Of a DNA stretch of 29,025 nt, positions 15,351 to 22,700 are shown in pieces. A model generated the notes under the pieces. It saw only the letters and a program-made list of their open reading frames with translations, ran no database searches and had not been told where the DNA came from. The translations under genes and the position numbers were made by a program. This DNA comes from an uncultured Paracoccaceae bacterium (GTDB lineage: Bacteria; Pseudomonadota; Alphaproteobacteria; Rhodobacterales; Rhodobacteraceae): assembly GCA_937927675.1 (NCBI GenBank), contig CALBSG010000100.1, forward strand, positions 1 through 29,025, in the 5' to 3' direction. Each line of letters begins with the position of its first letter. The first letter of the stretch is position 1.

Positions 15351-15371
15351 AATATAGAACATATGGCGAAC
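15351..15371 (-). promoter_or_regulatory. LexA (SOS) box and -10 of the radical SAM gene
   Basis: On the coding strand GTTC-N7-GTTC (15357-15371; GAAC-N7-GAAC on the plus strand) is an exact match to the direct-repeat LexA operator known from Rhodobacter and other Alphaproteobacteria. It sits immediately upstream of TATATT (15351-15356), filling the -35/-10 spacer, the classic position for repression. A third partial copy follows on the plus strand (ATATGGAATC). Confidence 0.75.
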
Positions 15372-15442
15372 ATATGGAATCACTTTTTGCGCCCTTTCTG
15401 CTTGCTGTCGGCTTTCGCTTGGGGCATGTCGGAAAACGCAAA

Positions 15443-15483
15443 GTGCCAAATCGGCTTTCACCGCATCAGGGGCACAAAGCCCC
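15443..15483 (+). promoter_or_regulatory. Candidate H-type pseudoknot leader of the B12-binding methyltransferase subunit
   Basis: GTGCC (15443-15447) can pair with GGCAC (15471-15475). Inside the loop GGCTTT (15453-15458) can pair with AAAGCC (15476-15481), which directly follows the first stem. This is a classic H-type pseudoknot, three bases before the Shine-Dalgarno AAGGAG (15485-15490). A competing hairpin, GGGGC/GCCCC (15469-15483, loop ACAAA), would disrupt both stems. SAM-II, SAM-V and SAM/SAH riboswitches use this pseudoknot class before methionine genes in Alphaproteobacteria. Their conserved core sequences are not clearly present, so this is a structural proposal only. Confidence 0.35.
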
Positions 15484-15496
15484 GAAGGAGCGCATC

Positions 15497-16192
15497 ATGT
15501 CCGACGACGAAATCATCCTGTCTGAACTCAATGACGAAGAACTTGTGCTGCAAATGCACGACGACCTCTACGACGGTCTGAAGGAAGAGATCGAAGAGGG
15601 TGTGAACCTTCTGATCGCGCGCGGCTGGACGCCCTACGACGTTCTGACCAAAGCTCTGGTTGCAGGCATGACCATCGTCGGCGCCGACTTCCGCGACGGC
15701 ATCCTGTTCGTGCCGGAAGTTCTGCTGGCCGCCAACGCCATGAAGGCCGGGATGCACATCCTGAAGCCGCTTCTGGCCGAAACCGGCGCACCGCGCATGG
15801 GCAAGATGGTGATCGGCACCGTCAAAGGCGACATCCACGACATCGGCAAGAACCTCGTCGCGATGATGATGGAAGGCGCTGGCTTTGAAGTTGTCGATCT
15901 GGGCATCAACAATGCCGTCGAGAAGTATCTTGAAGCGCTGGAAACCGAAAAGCCCGATATCCTTGGCATGTCGGCTCTGTTGACCACCACCATGCCCTAC
16001 ATGAAGGTCGTGATCGACACCATGAAGGAAAAGGGCCTGCGCGATGACTACATCGTTCTGGTCGGCGGTGCGCCGCTGAACGAAGAATTCGGCAAGGCCA
16101 TTGGGGCCGACGCCTATTGCCGCGACGCTGCTGTGGCCGTGGAAACCGCCAAGACCTGGGTTTCCCGCAAGCACAACCAGCTGAGCGCCTAA
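15497..16192 (+). CDS. Corrinoid (B12)-binding methyl-carrier protein, MetH-like module
   Basis: The 231-residue protein consists of the two cobalamin domains of methionine synthase. A four-helix cap (about 5-95) is followed by a Rossmann-like B12 domain (about 100-225) with the signature GDIHDIGKN, in which H114 is the lower cobalt ligand. SALLTTT and VGGAPL complete the nucleotide-tail pocket. It carries the methyl group on cobalt between a donor-specific and an acceptor-specific methyltransferase. There are no folate, homocysteine or reactivation domains in this chain, so separate proteins must supply them. The nearby homocysteine methyltransferase and DUF1638 genes are candidates. A MtbC/MttC-type role in methylamine or betaine use is the alternative. 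ATG 15497 has AAGGAG at six bases. A structured leader lies just upstream. Confidence 0.9.
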   Translation: MSDDEIILSELNDEELVLQMHDDLYDGLKEEIEEGVNLLIARGWTPYDVLTKALVAGMTIVGADFRDGILFVPEVLLAANAMKAGMHILKPLLAETGAPRMGKMVIGTVKGDIHDIGKNLVAMMMEGAGFEVVDLGINNAVEKYLEALETEKPDILGMSALLTTTMPYMKVVIDTMKEKGLRDDYIVLVGGAPLNEEFGKAIGADAYCRDAAVAVETAKTWVSRKHNQLSA

Positions 16193-16213
16193 TCACTACG
16201 GCATAATCCTTGC

Positions 16214-16241
16214 AAACCCCGGGCCTTGCGCCCGGGGTTTT
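16214..16241 (+). terminator. Strong intrinsic terminator after the corrinoid protein gene
   Basis: AAACCCCGGGC/GCCCGGGGTTT forms an 11-bp stem with loop CTTGC, ending in TTTT, 22 bases after the stop codon. Genes downstream therefore probably have their own promoter. Confidence 0.9.
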
Positions 16242-16314
16242 GCTTTTGCGACGGCTCTTTTGCCCCTTGGCTTTCCCTCCCTCGGCACCCACATTGAGGG
16301 CAAAGGAGTCGCCC

Positions 16315-16470
16315 ATGCCGCTGCCGCATTTCCTTGGTCTTCTGCTTGCCGTGATCGCCGCCGCCGGTCTGACGGTTTGGGCCGCATCCGGGCTGAACCT
16401 GTCTTTGGGCGTCATGGCGAGCTGCGCCCTCCTGGCCGCCTTTGCCATCCGGGCCTTTGCATGGCCGTGA
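16315..16470 (+). CDS. Small membrane protein, 51 residues, unknown function
   Basis: ATG 16315 follows AAGGAG at about eight bases. The product is almost entirely hydrophobic, with two predicted helices (about 5-23 and 30-49) joined by a short SGLNLS turn and ending AFAWP. Its TGA lies inside the start of the DUF1638 gene (10-base overlap), so the two are probably translationally coupled. I do not recognise a family. Such proteins can anchor or regulate a neighbour, but nothing in the sequence shows a function. Confidence 0.65.
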   Translation: MPLPHFLGLLLAVIAAAGLTVWAASGLNLSLGVMASCALLAAFAIRAFAWP

Positions 16471-17126
16471 CAGCCCCCAATGCCGCCCTGCCCGACGACA
16501 CCACGCTGACGGAACAAGGCATGGATGGGCAAGGCGCGGGCAAGGTCTTGTTGATCGCCTGCGGGGCGCTTGCGCATGAGGTTGTGGCGCTGAAGCGGCT
16601 GAACGGCTGGACGCATCTTGATCTGCAATGCCTGCCGGCAAAACTGCACCTCTACCCCGACCAGATCACCGCCGAAGTCGCCCGCACAGTCCATGAAAAG
16701 CGCGGCGAATACGGACAGATCTTTGTGCTTTACGCCGATTGCGGCACCGGCGGGCTTTTGCAGGAAAAATGCAAGGAACTGGGCGTTGAAATGCTGTCCG
16801 GCCCGCATTGCTATTCGTTTTTCGAAGGCAACACCGCATTTGCAGCCCATGAAGACGAGATCACGGCCTTTTACCTCACCGATTTTCTTTGCCGCCAGTT
16901 TGACGCGTTCGTCTGGCGCCCGATGGGGTTTGACCGCCACCCCGAACTGATTCCGATGATGTTCGGCAATTACACCAAGCTGGTCTATCAAGCGCAGACC
17001 GATGATCCAGCGCTGGACGCCAAGGCGCAGGACTGTGCCGCGCGGCTGGGTCTGGCTTATGAGCGGCGCTTTACCGGCTATGGCGATCTGGCGGTGGAAC
17101 TCTCCCGCGTCGCCACCCGCGCCTGA
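16461..17126 (+). CDS. DUF1638 domain-containing protein
   Basis: The 221-residue protein contains the DUF1638 features VLLIACGALAHEV, LPAKLHLYPDQI, LYADCGTGG, GPHCYSFFEG and RHPELIPMMFGNYTKLVY. Conserved cysteines (in IACG, DCGTGG and HCYSF) and histidines suggest a metal or cofactor site. DUF1638 genes often lie beside corrinoid proteins and methylamine- or betaine-type methyltransferases, so a role in B12-dependent methyl transfer is likely but unproven. The chosen ATG 16461 overlaps the preceding small gene. It lacks a good Shine-Dalgarno, which fits coupled translation. The FAD-linked dehydrogenase gene starts 9 bases after the stop. Confidence 0.82.
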   Translation: MAVTAPNAALPDDTTLTEQGMDGQGAGKVLLIACGALAHEVVALKRLNGWTHLDLQCLPAKLHLYPDQITAEVARTVHEKRGEYGQIFVLYADCGTGGLLQEKCKELGVEMLSGPHCYSFFEGNTAFAAHEDEITAFYLTDFLCRQFDAFVWRPMGFDRHPELIPMMFGNYTKLVYQAQTDDPALDAKAQDCAARLGLAYERRFTGYGDLAVELSRVATRA

Positions 17127-17135
17127 AGAACTCCC

Positions 17136-18521
17136 ATGCTGTTGCCCCCTGCATTTTTGGCAGAGCTTGCCGATGTTCTAGGCCCGCGGCTGTCCACCTC
17201 GGCGGGCGAACGCGCGTTGCACGCCCAAAGTGAAAGCTACGCCCGCGCCGGCGCGCCCGATGCTGTGGCCTACCCCCAGACAACCGACGAGGTTGCCCGC
17301 ATTGCAGCGCTTTGCGCCAGCCATCAGGTGCCGATGACGGCTTGGGGTGCGGGGACATCGCTGGAAGGTCACGCCTTGGCGGTAAAGGGCGGATTGACCA
17401 TCGACTTTCGGCATATGAATCAGGTGCTTGCGGTTTATCCTGAGGACATGCTTTGCGTCGTGCAACCGGGGATCACGCGCGAAGATCTGAACCTTTGGCT
17501 GCGCGATACCGGCCTGTTCTTTCCCGTTGATCCCGGCGCCAATGCCACGCTTGGCGGCATGGCCTCGACCCGGGCTTCTGGCACGACGGCGGTGCGCTAT
17601 GGCACCATGCGCGACAATGTTCTGGGGCTGGAGGTGGTTCTGTCGGGCGGGCGTCTCATTCGCACCGGCACCTCTGCCCCCAAATCGGCTGCGGGCTATG
17701 ATCTGACCGCACTGTTTGTCGGGGCCGAAGGCACGCTCGGGCTGATCACCGAGTTGACGCTGCGGCTGCATGGCCAACCCGAGGCGGTTTCAGCCGCCAG
17801 CTGCGCCTTTCCCGATCTGGCGGCAGCGGTGGATTGCGTCATCGCCACCATCCAGACCGGGCTTCCAATGGCGCGGATCGAATTTCTGGACCCGGCCACA
17901 GTCGCCGCCTGCAATGCCTTTTCCGGCACCGCACTGCCGCTGGCGCCGCTGTTGTTGGTCGAATTTCACGGCAGCCCCAAGGCGGTTGCCGAACAGGTGG
18001 AACGCTTTGGCGCCATTGCTGCCAGTCATGGCAGTTCGGGGTTTCTCTGGGCCCGTGCCACTGAGGACCGCCGGCGGCTGTGGAAGATGCGCCACGAGGC
18101 CTACCGCGCCATTCTGGCCAGCCGTCCGGGTGCGACGGCGATTGTCACCGATGTCTGCGTGCCCATCTCGGCCCTCGCCCAAGCGGTCGAGGAAACCCGC
18201 GCCGATATCGCGGCCTCCGGCCTGCCCGGCCCGATCCTTGGCCATGTCGGCGACGGGAATTTTCACGCCATCCTGCTTGTCAATCCGGCCGACCCCGGCG
18301 AGGGTGACACGGCTCGACAGCTCGCCACCCGCATGGCAGAACGCAGCCTGCGTCTGGGTGGCACCATTACCGGCGAACATGGTGTCGGCTTTGGCAAGCT
18401 GCCGCTGATGGCCGCGGAACATGGTGCGGCCTGGACCATCATGGGCCATATCAAGCGCGCGCTTGATCCGCATGATCTGATGAACCCCGGCAAACTGGTG
18501 CCACAACCGAAGGTGCGCTGA
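17136..18521 (+). CDS. FAD-linked D-2-hydroxyacid dehydrogenase (D-lactate/glycolate type, GlcD/Dld family)
   Basis: This 461-residue flavoprotein has an N-terminal PCMH-type FAD-binding domain (about 40-215, with TAWGAGTSLEGHA, VDPGANATLGGM and GAEGTLGLI) and a C-terminal FAD-oxidase domain ending GEHGVGFGKL and DPHDLMNPGKL. The family oxidises D-lactate, glycolate or other D-2-hydroxyacids and passes electrons to cytochrome c or quinone. The length fits the single-subunit D-lactate dehydrogenase (cytochrome) type. No glcE/glcF partner is adjacent, which favours D-lactate over the multi-subunit glycolate oxidase. It overlaps the next gene by one base (TGATG) and lies 9 bases after DUF1638, so the group is probably an operon. 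Confidence 0.85.
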   Translation: MLLPPAFLAELADVLGPRLSTSAGERALHAQSESYARAGAPDAVAYPQTTDEVARIAALCASHQVPMTAWGAGTSLEGHALAVKGGLTIDFRHMNQVLAVYPEDMLCVVQPGITREDLNLWLRDTGLFFPVDPGANATLGGMASTRASGTTAVRYGTMRDNVLGLEVVLSGGRLIRTGTSAPKSAAGYDLTALFVGAEGTLGLITELTLRLHGQPEAVSAASCAFPDLAAAVDCVIATIQTGLPMARIEFLDPATVAACNAFSGTALPLAPLLLVEFHGSPKAVAEQVERFGAIAASHGSSGFLWARATEDRRRLWKMRHEAYRAILASRPGATAIVTDVCVPISALAQAVEETRADIAASGLPGPILGHVGDGNFHAILLVNPADPGEGDTARQLATRMAERSLRLGGTITGEHGVGFGKLPLMAAEHGAAWTIMGHIKRALDPHDLMNPGKLVPQPKVR

Positions 18522-18901
18522 TGACCCCCGAAGATTTCACCCGCGCCTTTGCCTATGCCTTTGGCGACCATGACGCGGCAGGTTTGGCCGAATTGCTGGC
18601 CGACGATGGCAGCACCCAGACCCTGACCGGCATCTGGGCCGAAGGGCGCGAGGACGCACGGCTTGCCTTTGAGGCCGAGGCGACCGGCATCTTTTCCCGC
18701 GCCCGTCTGGTGACGGGCAAAGGCACCGTGTTGCCGCTTGCCTCGGATGTGGCCCTGCTGCGGCAACGCTTTGTGGTGACGGGGGCAATTCATGAAGATG
18801 GCACCGAAATGCCCCGCTTTGGCGCGATGCTGGTCGCCGTGTTGCGCAGTGACGGGCTGAATTGGCGGGCGGCGCAACTCAGCTTCACGCTGATCGCCTG
18901 A
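18521..18901 (+). CDS. SnoaL/NTF2-like protein, unknown function
   Basis: The 126-residue protein starts MTPEDFTRAFAYAFGDHDAAGLAELLADDG, a pattern typical of the NTF2-like SnoaL/DUF4440 superfamily of small alpha+beta cones. Such proteins may be enzymes, binding proteins or accessory factors. The ATG shares its A with the stop of the dehydrogenase gene, so translation is coupled and a role linked to that enzyme's substrate is possible. No catalytic residues can be assigned. Confidence 0.72.
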   Translation: MTPEDFTRAFAYAFGDHDAAGLAELLADDGSTQTLTGIWAEGREDARLAFEAEATGIFSRARLVTGKGTVLPLASDVALLRQRFVVTGAIHEDGTEMPRFGAMLVAVLRSDGLNWRAAQLSFTLIA

Positions 18902-18924
18902 CCGCTTTCGGCGCTGCGCCCGTG

Positions 18925-20565
18925 CTAGGCCAAAAGCGCCCGCGCCGCCTCGCGCGCGGCATCGGTCACGGTGTCACCGGCCAACATGCGGGCGATTTCC
19001 TCGATCCGATCGTCCGGCGACAGGGTGGCCACCGTCGATAGGGTGGCACCGTCCGCGACCCGTTTCGACACCTGCCAGTGATGCGCGCCCTTGGCCGCGA
19101 CCTGCGGGCTGTGGGTGACGACCAGCACCTGCGCCCGCTCGGCCAGCGCTTTCAACCGCCGCCCCACCGCATCCGCCGTGGCCCCGCCAACGCCGCGGTC
19201 GATTTCGTCAAAGATCATTGTCATGCCGGGGCTGTCGCCCATGAGACAAACCTTCAGCGCCAACAGAAAACGGCTGAGTTCACCGCCCGAGGCAATCTTG
19301 TTCAGCGCCCCCGAGGGTGCGCCGGGGTTGGTGGCAACGGTAAAGGTGACCAGATCCACCCCGTCCGGCCCAGCCTCGCCGTTGGTGATCTCGGTGGCAA
19401 ATACCGCGCGCTCCATCTTGAGCGGGGCGAGTTCTGCCGCCATGGCAGCATCAAGCCGCTTGGCGGCCGCCCGTCGCGCCAAGGTCAAGGCGCCTGCCTC
19501 GCGGGCATAGGTGGCGTCGGCCTCGCTGACAGCTTTTTCCAGCTTGGCCAGCCCCGCCGCCCCACCATCAATTGCCGCCAGCCGCCCACGGGCCGCTTCG
19601 GCAAATGTGCCAAGTTCGTCGGGCAGCACATTATGTTTCCGCGCCAGCGCACGGATGGCGAACAGCCGCTCTTCCAGCGCCTCGAGTTCGGACGGGTTGA
19701 AATCAAGCCCGGTGAGCGCGTCTTCCACGCCGCCCGTCGCCTCTCCCAGCTCGATCAGGGCCCGGTTCAGCGCGGCCATGGCCATATCAAGCCGCCCCTC
19801 GGCCTTGTCGGCCGCCCCTTCCAGCCAGCGCAGCGCGTCGCGCATCTGGCCCTCGGCGCCGTCGGACAAGGCGCCATGGGCGCGGGAAATATCGGTGCGG
19901 ATGCGGGCGGCCCCCTGCATCAGGCGGCGACGGGCGTCGAGGATGGCCTCCTCGCCCGGCAAGGGGTTCAACTTGTCGAACTCGGCAACGGCGTGGCGCA
20001 GGAAGTCTTCTTCGACCTGCGCCCGGTCCAGTGCGCTGCGCGCCTCGGCCAAGGCGTCGCGCGCCTGCGCCCGCGCCCGCCACGTCGCCCTCATCGGGCC
20101 AAGATCACGGCCCGCAAAGGCATCCAACAACGCCCGGTGGCCACGCGGGTTCAAAAGCCCACGGTCATCATGCTGGCCATGCAATTCCACCAGCGTATCG
20201 GACAGATCGCGCAGCACATCGCCCGACACGCGGCGATCATTGATCCAAGCTGTCTTGCGGCCATCGGCACTGTTGATCCGGCGCAGGATCACCTCGCCAT
20301 CTTCGGCAGAAATCCCAGCCTCGACCAGTATTGCATGACCCGCATGGCCGGGGGGCAGATCAAAAACCGCCACCACTTCGCCCTGCGCGGCCCCCGTGCG
20401 CACCAGTTCGGCCCGCCCGCGCCAGCCAAGCACAAAGCCCAAGGCATCGAGCAGAATGGATTTCCCCGCCCCGGTTTCCCCGGTCAACACATTCAGCCCC
20501 GGCCCAAGGGTCAGGGACAGACGGTCGATGATCAACACATCGCGGATATCAAGGCTGCGTAGCAT
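18925..20565 (-). CDS. recN: DNA repair protein RecN
   Basis: This 546-residue SMC-like ATPase has Walker A GETGAGKS (29-36) and a central coiled-coil of about 300 residues rich in A/R/E. The ABC signature IASGGELSRFLLALK, Walker B MTMIFDEID and a VVTHSPQVAA switch histidine are all visible. RecN helps hold broken DNA ends or sister chromatids during recombinational repair and is SOS-controlled in many bacteria. I saw no LexA box in the 36-base gap to bamD. It is the last gene of the minus-strand cell-envelope cluster, converges on the NTF2-like gene and may be read from the bamD promoter. Confidence 0.95.
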   Translation of the reverse strand: MLRSLDIRDVLIIDRLSLTLGPGLNVLTGETGAGKSILLDALGFVLGWRGRAELVRTGAAQGEVVAVFDLPPGHAGHAILVEAGISAEDGEVILRRINSADGRKTAWINDRRVSGDVLRDLSDTLVELHGQHDDRGLLNPRGHRALLDAFAGRDLGPMRATWRARAQARDALAEARSALDRAQVEEDFLRHAVAEFDKLNPLPGEEAILDARRRLMQGAARIRTDISRAHGALSDGAEGQMRDALRWLEGAADKAEGRLDMAMAALNRALIELGEATGGVEDALTGLDFNPSELEALEERLFAIRALARKHNVLPDELGTFAEAARGRLAAIDGGAAGLAKLEKAVSEADATYAREAGALTLARRAAAKRLDAAMAAELAPLKMERAVFATEITNGEAGPDGVDLVTFTVATNPGAPSGALNKIASGGELSRFLLALKVCLMGDSPGMTMIFDEIDRGVGGATADAVGRRLKALAERAQVLVVTHSPQVAAKGAHHWQVSKRVADGATLSTVATLSPDDRIEEIARMLAGDTVTDAAREAARALLA

Positions 20566-20601
20566 ATTGGCCCCGTTGGGTGGGCATGTCGCCCCCCGCC
20601 C

Positions 20602-21456
20602 TTACAACCATTCGCCCTTGATCATCTGGCGATAGATGGTCGAGAGCCAGTTGGTTCCCTTGGCTTCTGGTGCCAGCCCCTGCCCTTTCAACAACCTGAA
20701 GCTGTCTTCGTAGAACGGGCTGGATTGATAGTTATAGCCAAGAATGGCGGCGGCGGTCTGTGCCTCGTCGGTAAAGCCAAGCGCCAGATAGGCCTCGGTC
20801 AGACGGTGCAGTGCCTCGGCGGTGTGGGTGGTGGTCTGGAAGTCCTGCACCACAACCTTGAAGCGGTTGATGGCGGCGGTGTAATTCTTGCGCTTCAGGT
20901 AGTAGCGTCCGATTTCCATTTCCTTGCCGGCCAGATGGTCAAAGGCCATGTCGAACTTCATCATCGACGACTTGGCATATTCGCTGTCGGGATATTGTTC
21001 GATCACGGTCCGCAGCGATTGCAGCGCTTGGAACGTCAGGCCCTGATCGCGGCCAACCTCGTCAATCTCGTCATAATAGGACAGCGCCATCAGATAGGCG
21101 GCATAGGCGGCGTCTTCGTCGCCGGGGTAGAAATCAAGGTAACGCTGCGCCGCGATGCGGGCCTCTTCGTATTCCTTGGATTTGTGCAGCACAAAGGCCT
21201 GCATGATCAGTCCGCGCTTGGCCCATTCGGTATAGGGATAAAGCCGCTCAACCTCGGCGAAATAGCGCAAGCTGTCGCCCGGTTTGCGGGCGGTTTCCAG
21301 GATCAGCTCACCCCGTTTGTAGATTTCTTCGGGCGGCAGATCGTCAAGCGGAGCATCTTGTTTGCTTTTTGCCCCGCCGCCGCAAGCCGCGAGCGAAACC
21401 GCCAGAAGTGCCGTGCAAAGACCCAACCGCACTGCACTTTTGAAATCGCCTGCCAT
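20602..21456 (-). CDS. bamD: Outer membrane assembly lipoprotein BamD
   Basis: The 284-residue protein has a lipoprotein signal peptide (LLAVSLAAC, lipidated C25) followed by a glycine-rich tether. Five or so TPR-like repeats (about 45-270) follow, including IYKRGELILE, YPYTEWAKRGL and FYPGDEDAAYAAYLM. BamD binds BamA on the periplasmic face of the outer membrane and helps fold beta-barrel proteins. ATG 21456 has GGAAG directly upstream and gives a proper signal peptide. A longer in-frame start at 21657 was rejected because it adds a non-homologous extension. The gene lies between lpxC and recN, the usual order in Rhodobacteraceae. Confidence 0.94.
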   Translation of the reverse strand: MAGDFKSAVRLGLCTALLAVSLAACGGGAKSKQDAPLDDLPPEEIYKRGELILETARKPGDSLRYFAEVERLYPYTEWAKRGLIMQAFVLHKSKEYEEARIAAQRYLDFYPGDEDAAYAAYLMALSYYDEIDEVGRDQGLTFQALQSLRTVIEQYPDSEYAKSSMMKFDMAFDHLAGKEMEIGRYYLKRKNYTAAINRFKVVVQDFQTTTHTAEALHRLTEAYLALGFTDEAQTAAAILGYNYQSSPFYEDSFRLLKGQGLAPEAKGTNWLSTIYRQMIKGEWL

Positions 21457-21584
21457 CTTCCGAATATCCTGTGTTCGCTGCCCGCAACGCCACCAAAATG
21501 AGCCGGCTTCCCCGATCTCTGGCTTGTGGTAGCACAGAAAAATCCGGGGCGCAAAATGGCTTTCGCTGCCCCGGCCAACAGATT

Positions 21585-22502
21585 TCAGCCGATCACCGGC
21601 AGATCGTGGCGTACAACGCCAACACCGGGCAATTTGCCGCTGGCCAAACCCACACAATCATGGGCGCGCCATGCGGTCGGATCGGCGAAAACGGCGCGCA
21701 ACAGGCGGTTGGTCAGCGCATGTCCAGCGCGGATTCCGATGTAACGGCCAAGGATCGGCCCCCCGGCCAGCGCCAGATCCCCCAGCGCATCCAGCATCTT
21801 ATGGCGCACAGGTTCGTCGGCATGGCGCAAACCACCCGGCGACAGAACCTTGTCCCCTTCAAAGACCACGGCATTTTCCAGCGTGCCCCCCAGCGCCAGC
21901 CCGCGTTCGCGCATGGCGATCACCTCGGCATTGCGGCAAAAGGTGCGGCTGTCCGAAAGTTCGCGCACAAAGGCACCATTGGCCATGTTCAGCGCCTTTT
22001 CCTGCACGCCAATTGCGGCATCCGCAAAATCAATGCGGAAATCAATCTCCAGCATGTCGGCAGGTTCCAACCGCGCCACGGCCGCACCATCGCGCACCTC
22101 AACCGGTTTCAGGATCTTGATCGCGCGCACCGGGGCCGATTGCGCCTGCAACCCGGCCTCAAGAAAGGCAGCGACGAACAGGGCGGAGGACCCGTCCAGA
22201 ATAGGCACCTCGGGTCCATCAATGTCGATCAATGCATTGTGGATCGCAGAACCGGCAAGGGCAGCCATGATGTGTTCGATGGTAGAGACAGACACCCCCG
22301 CCGCATTGGCGATCAGCGTGCAAAGTTTCGACGGCACCACCGCATCCCAACGGGCCGGAACCAGCACATTGGCGGCAAGATCGGTGCGACGGAACCAGAT
22401 GCCATGATCTTCGTCCGCAGGATGCACCACCATCGTCACCGGCGCACCCGAGTGCAAACCGACGCCGTGGAAGCTGACCGAACGTACCAGAGTGTTTTGC
22501 AC
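21585..22502 (-). CDS. lpxC: UDP-3-O-acyl-N-acetylglucosamine deacetylase LpxC
   Basis: LpxC performs the committed step of lipid A synthesis, a zinc-dependent deacetylation. The 305-residue protein has the expected zinc ligands H77 (STIEHIMAAL), H234 and D238 (HKMLDALGD) and the catalytic base region at H261 (GHALTNRLL), in the same spacing as E. coli 79/238/242/265. The product begins with a GTG codon at 22502 and has only a weak upstream GGGA. It lies downstream of the ftsZ terminator, so it should have its own promoter in 22520-22625, which I could not define well. Confidence 0.96.
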   Translation of the reverse strand: MQNTLVRSVSFHGVGLHSGAPVTMVVHPADEDHGIWFRRTDLAANVLVPARWDAVVPSKLCTLIANAAGVSVSTIEHIMAALAGSAIHNALIDIDGPEVPILDGSSALFVAAFLEAGLQAQSAPVRAIKILKPVEVRDGAAVARLEPADMLEIDFRIDFADAAIGVQEKALNMANGAFVRELSDSRTFCRNAEVIAMRERGLALGGTLENAVVFEGDKVLSPGGLRHADEPVRHKMLDALGDLALAGGPILGRYIGIRAGHALTNRLLRAVFADPTAWRAHDCVGLASGKLPGVGVVRHDLPVIG

Positions 22503-22632
22503 CGTAAGAAGATCCCGTATCGCAAGGCGGCATGCGCCCTTTTCTGGTCTCTTAGGTAAGTCTGACGCGCTTTTATCTCAATTCACAGTTTGTGACGGTA
22601 TGTGACAGGAATTTCTTCGGTCAACATGTTGA

Positions 22633-22671
22633 TAAAAAATGACAAAGCCCGGATCACTCCGGGCTTTGTCA
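22633..22671 (-). terminator. Strong intrinsic terminator of ftsZ
   Basis: A perfect 13-bp stem (TGACAAAGCCCGG and its complement, 22640-22671) with a 6-base loop is followed on the coding strand by TTTTTT. It lies 30 bases after the ftsZ stop and insulates lpxC from division-gene transcription. A 12-base palindrome TCAACATGTTGA (22621-22632) directly follows. Confidence 0.93.
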
Positions 22672-22700
22672 CATCTGTTACAAGAACGGTCGGGGCCGAC

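Noticed and set aside
15357..15377. Direct repeat GAACATATGG as a phage or element attachment site
   Set aside because: No integrase or element is nearby, and the spacing matches the LexA operator and a promoter exactly.
19078..20562. 494-codon plus-strand frame opposite recN
   Set aside because: Antisense shadow of recN; composition (Gln/Arg/His/Pro-rich) is typical of a mirrored GC-rich gene.
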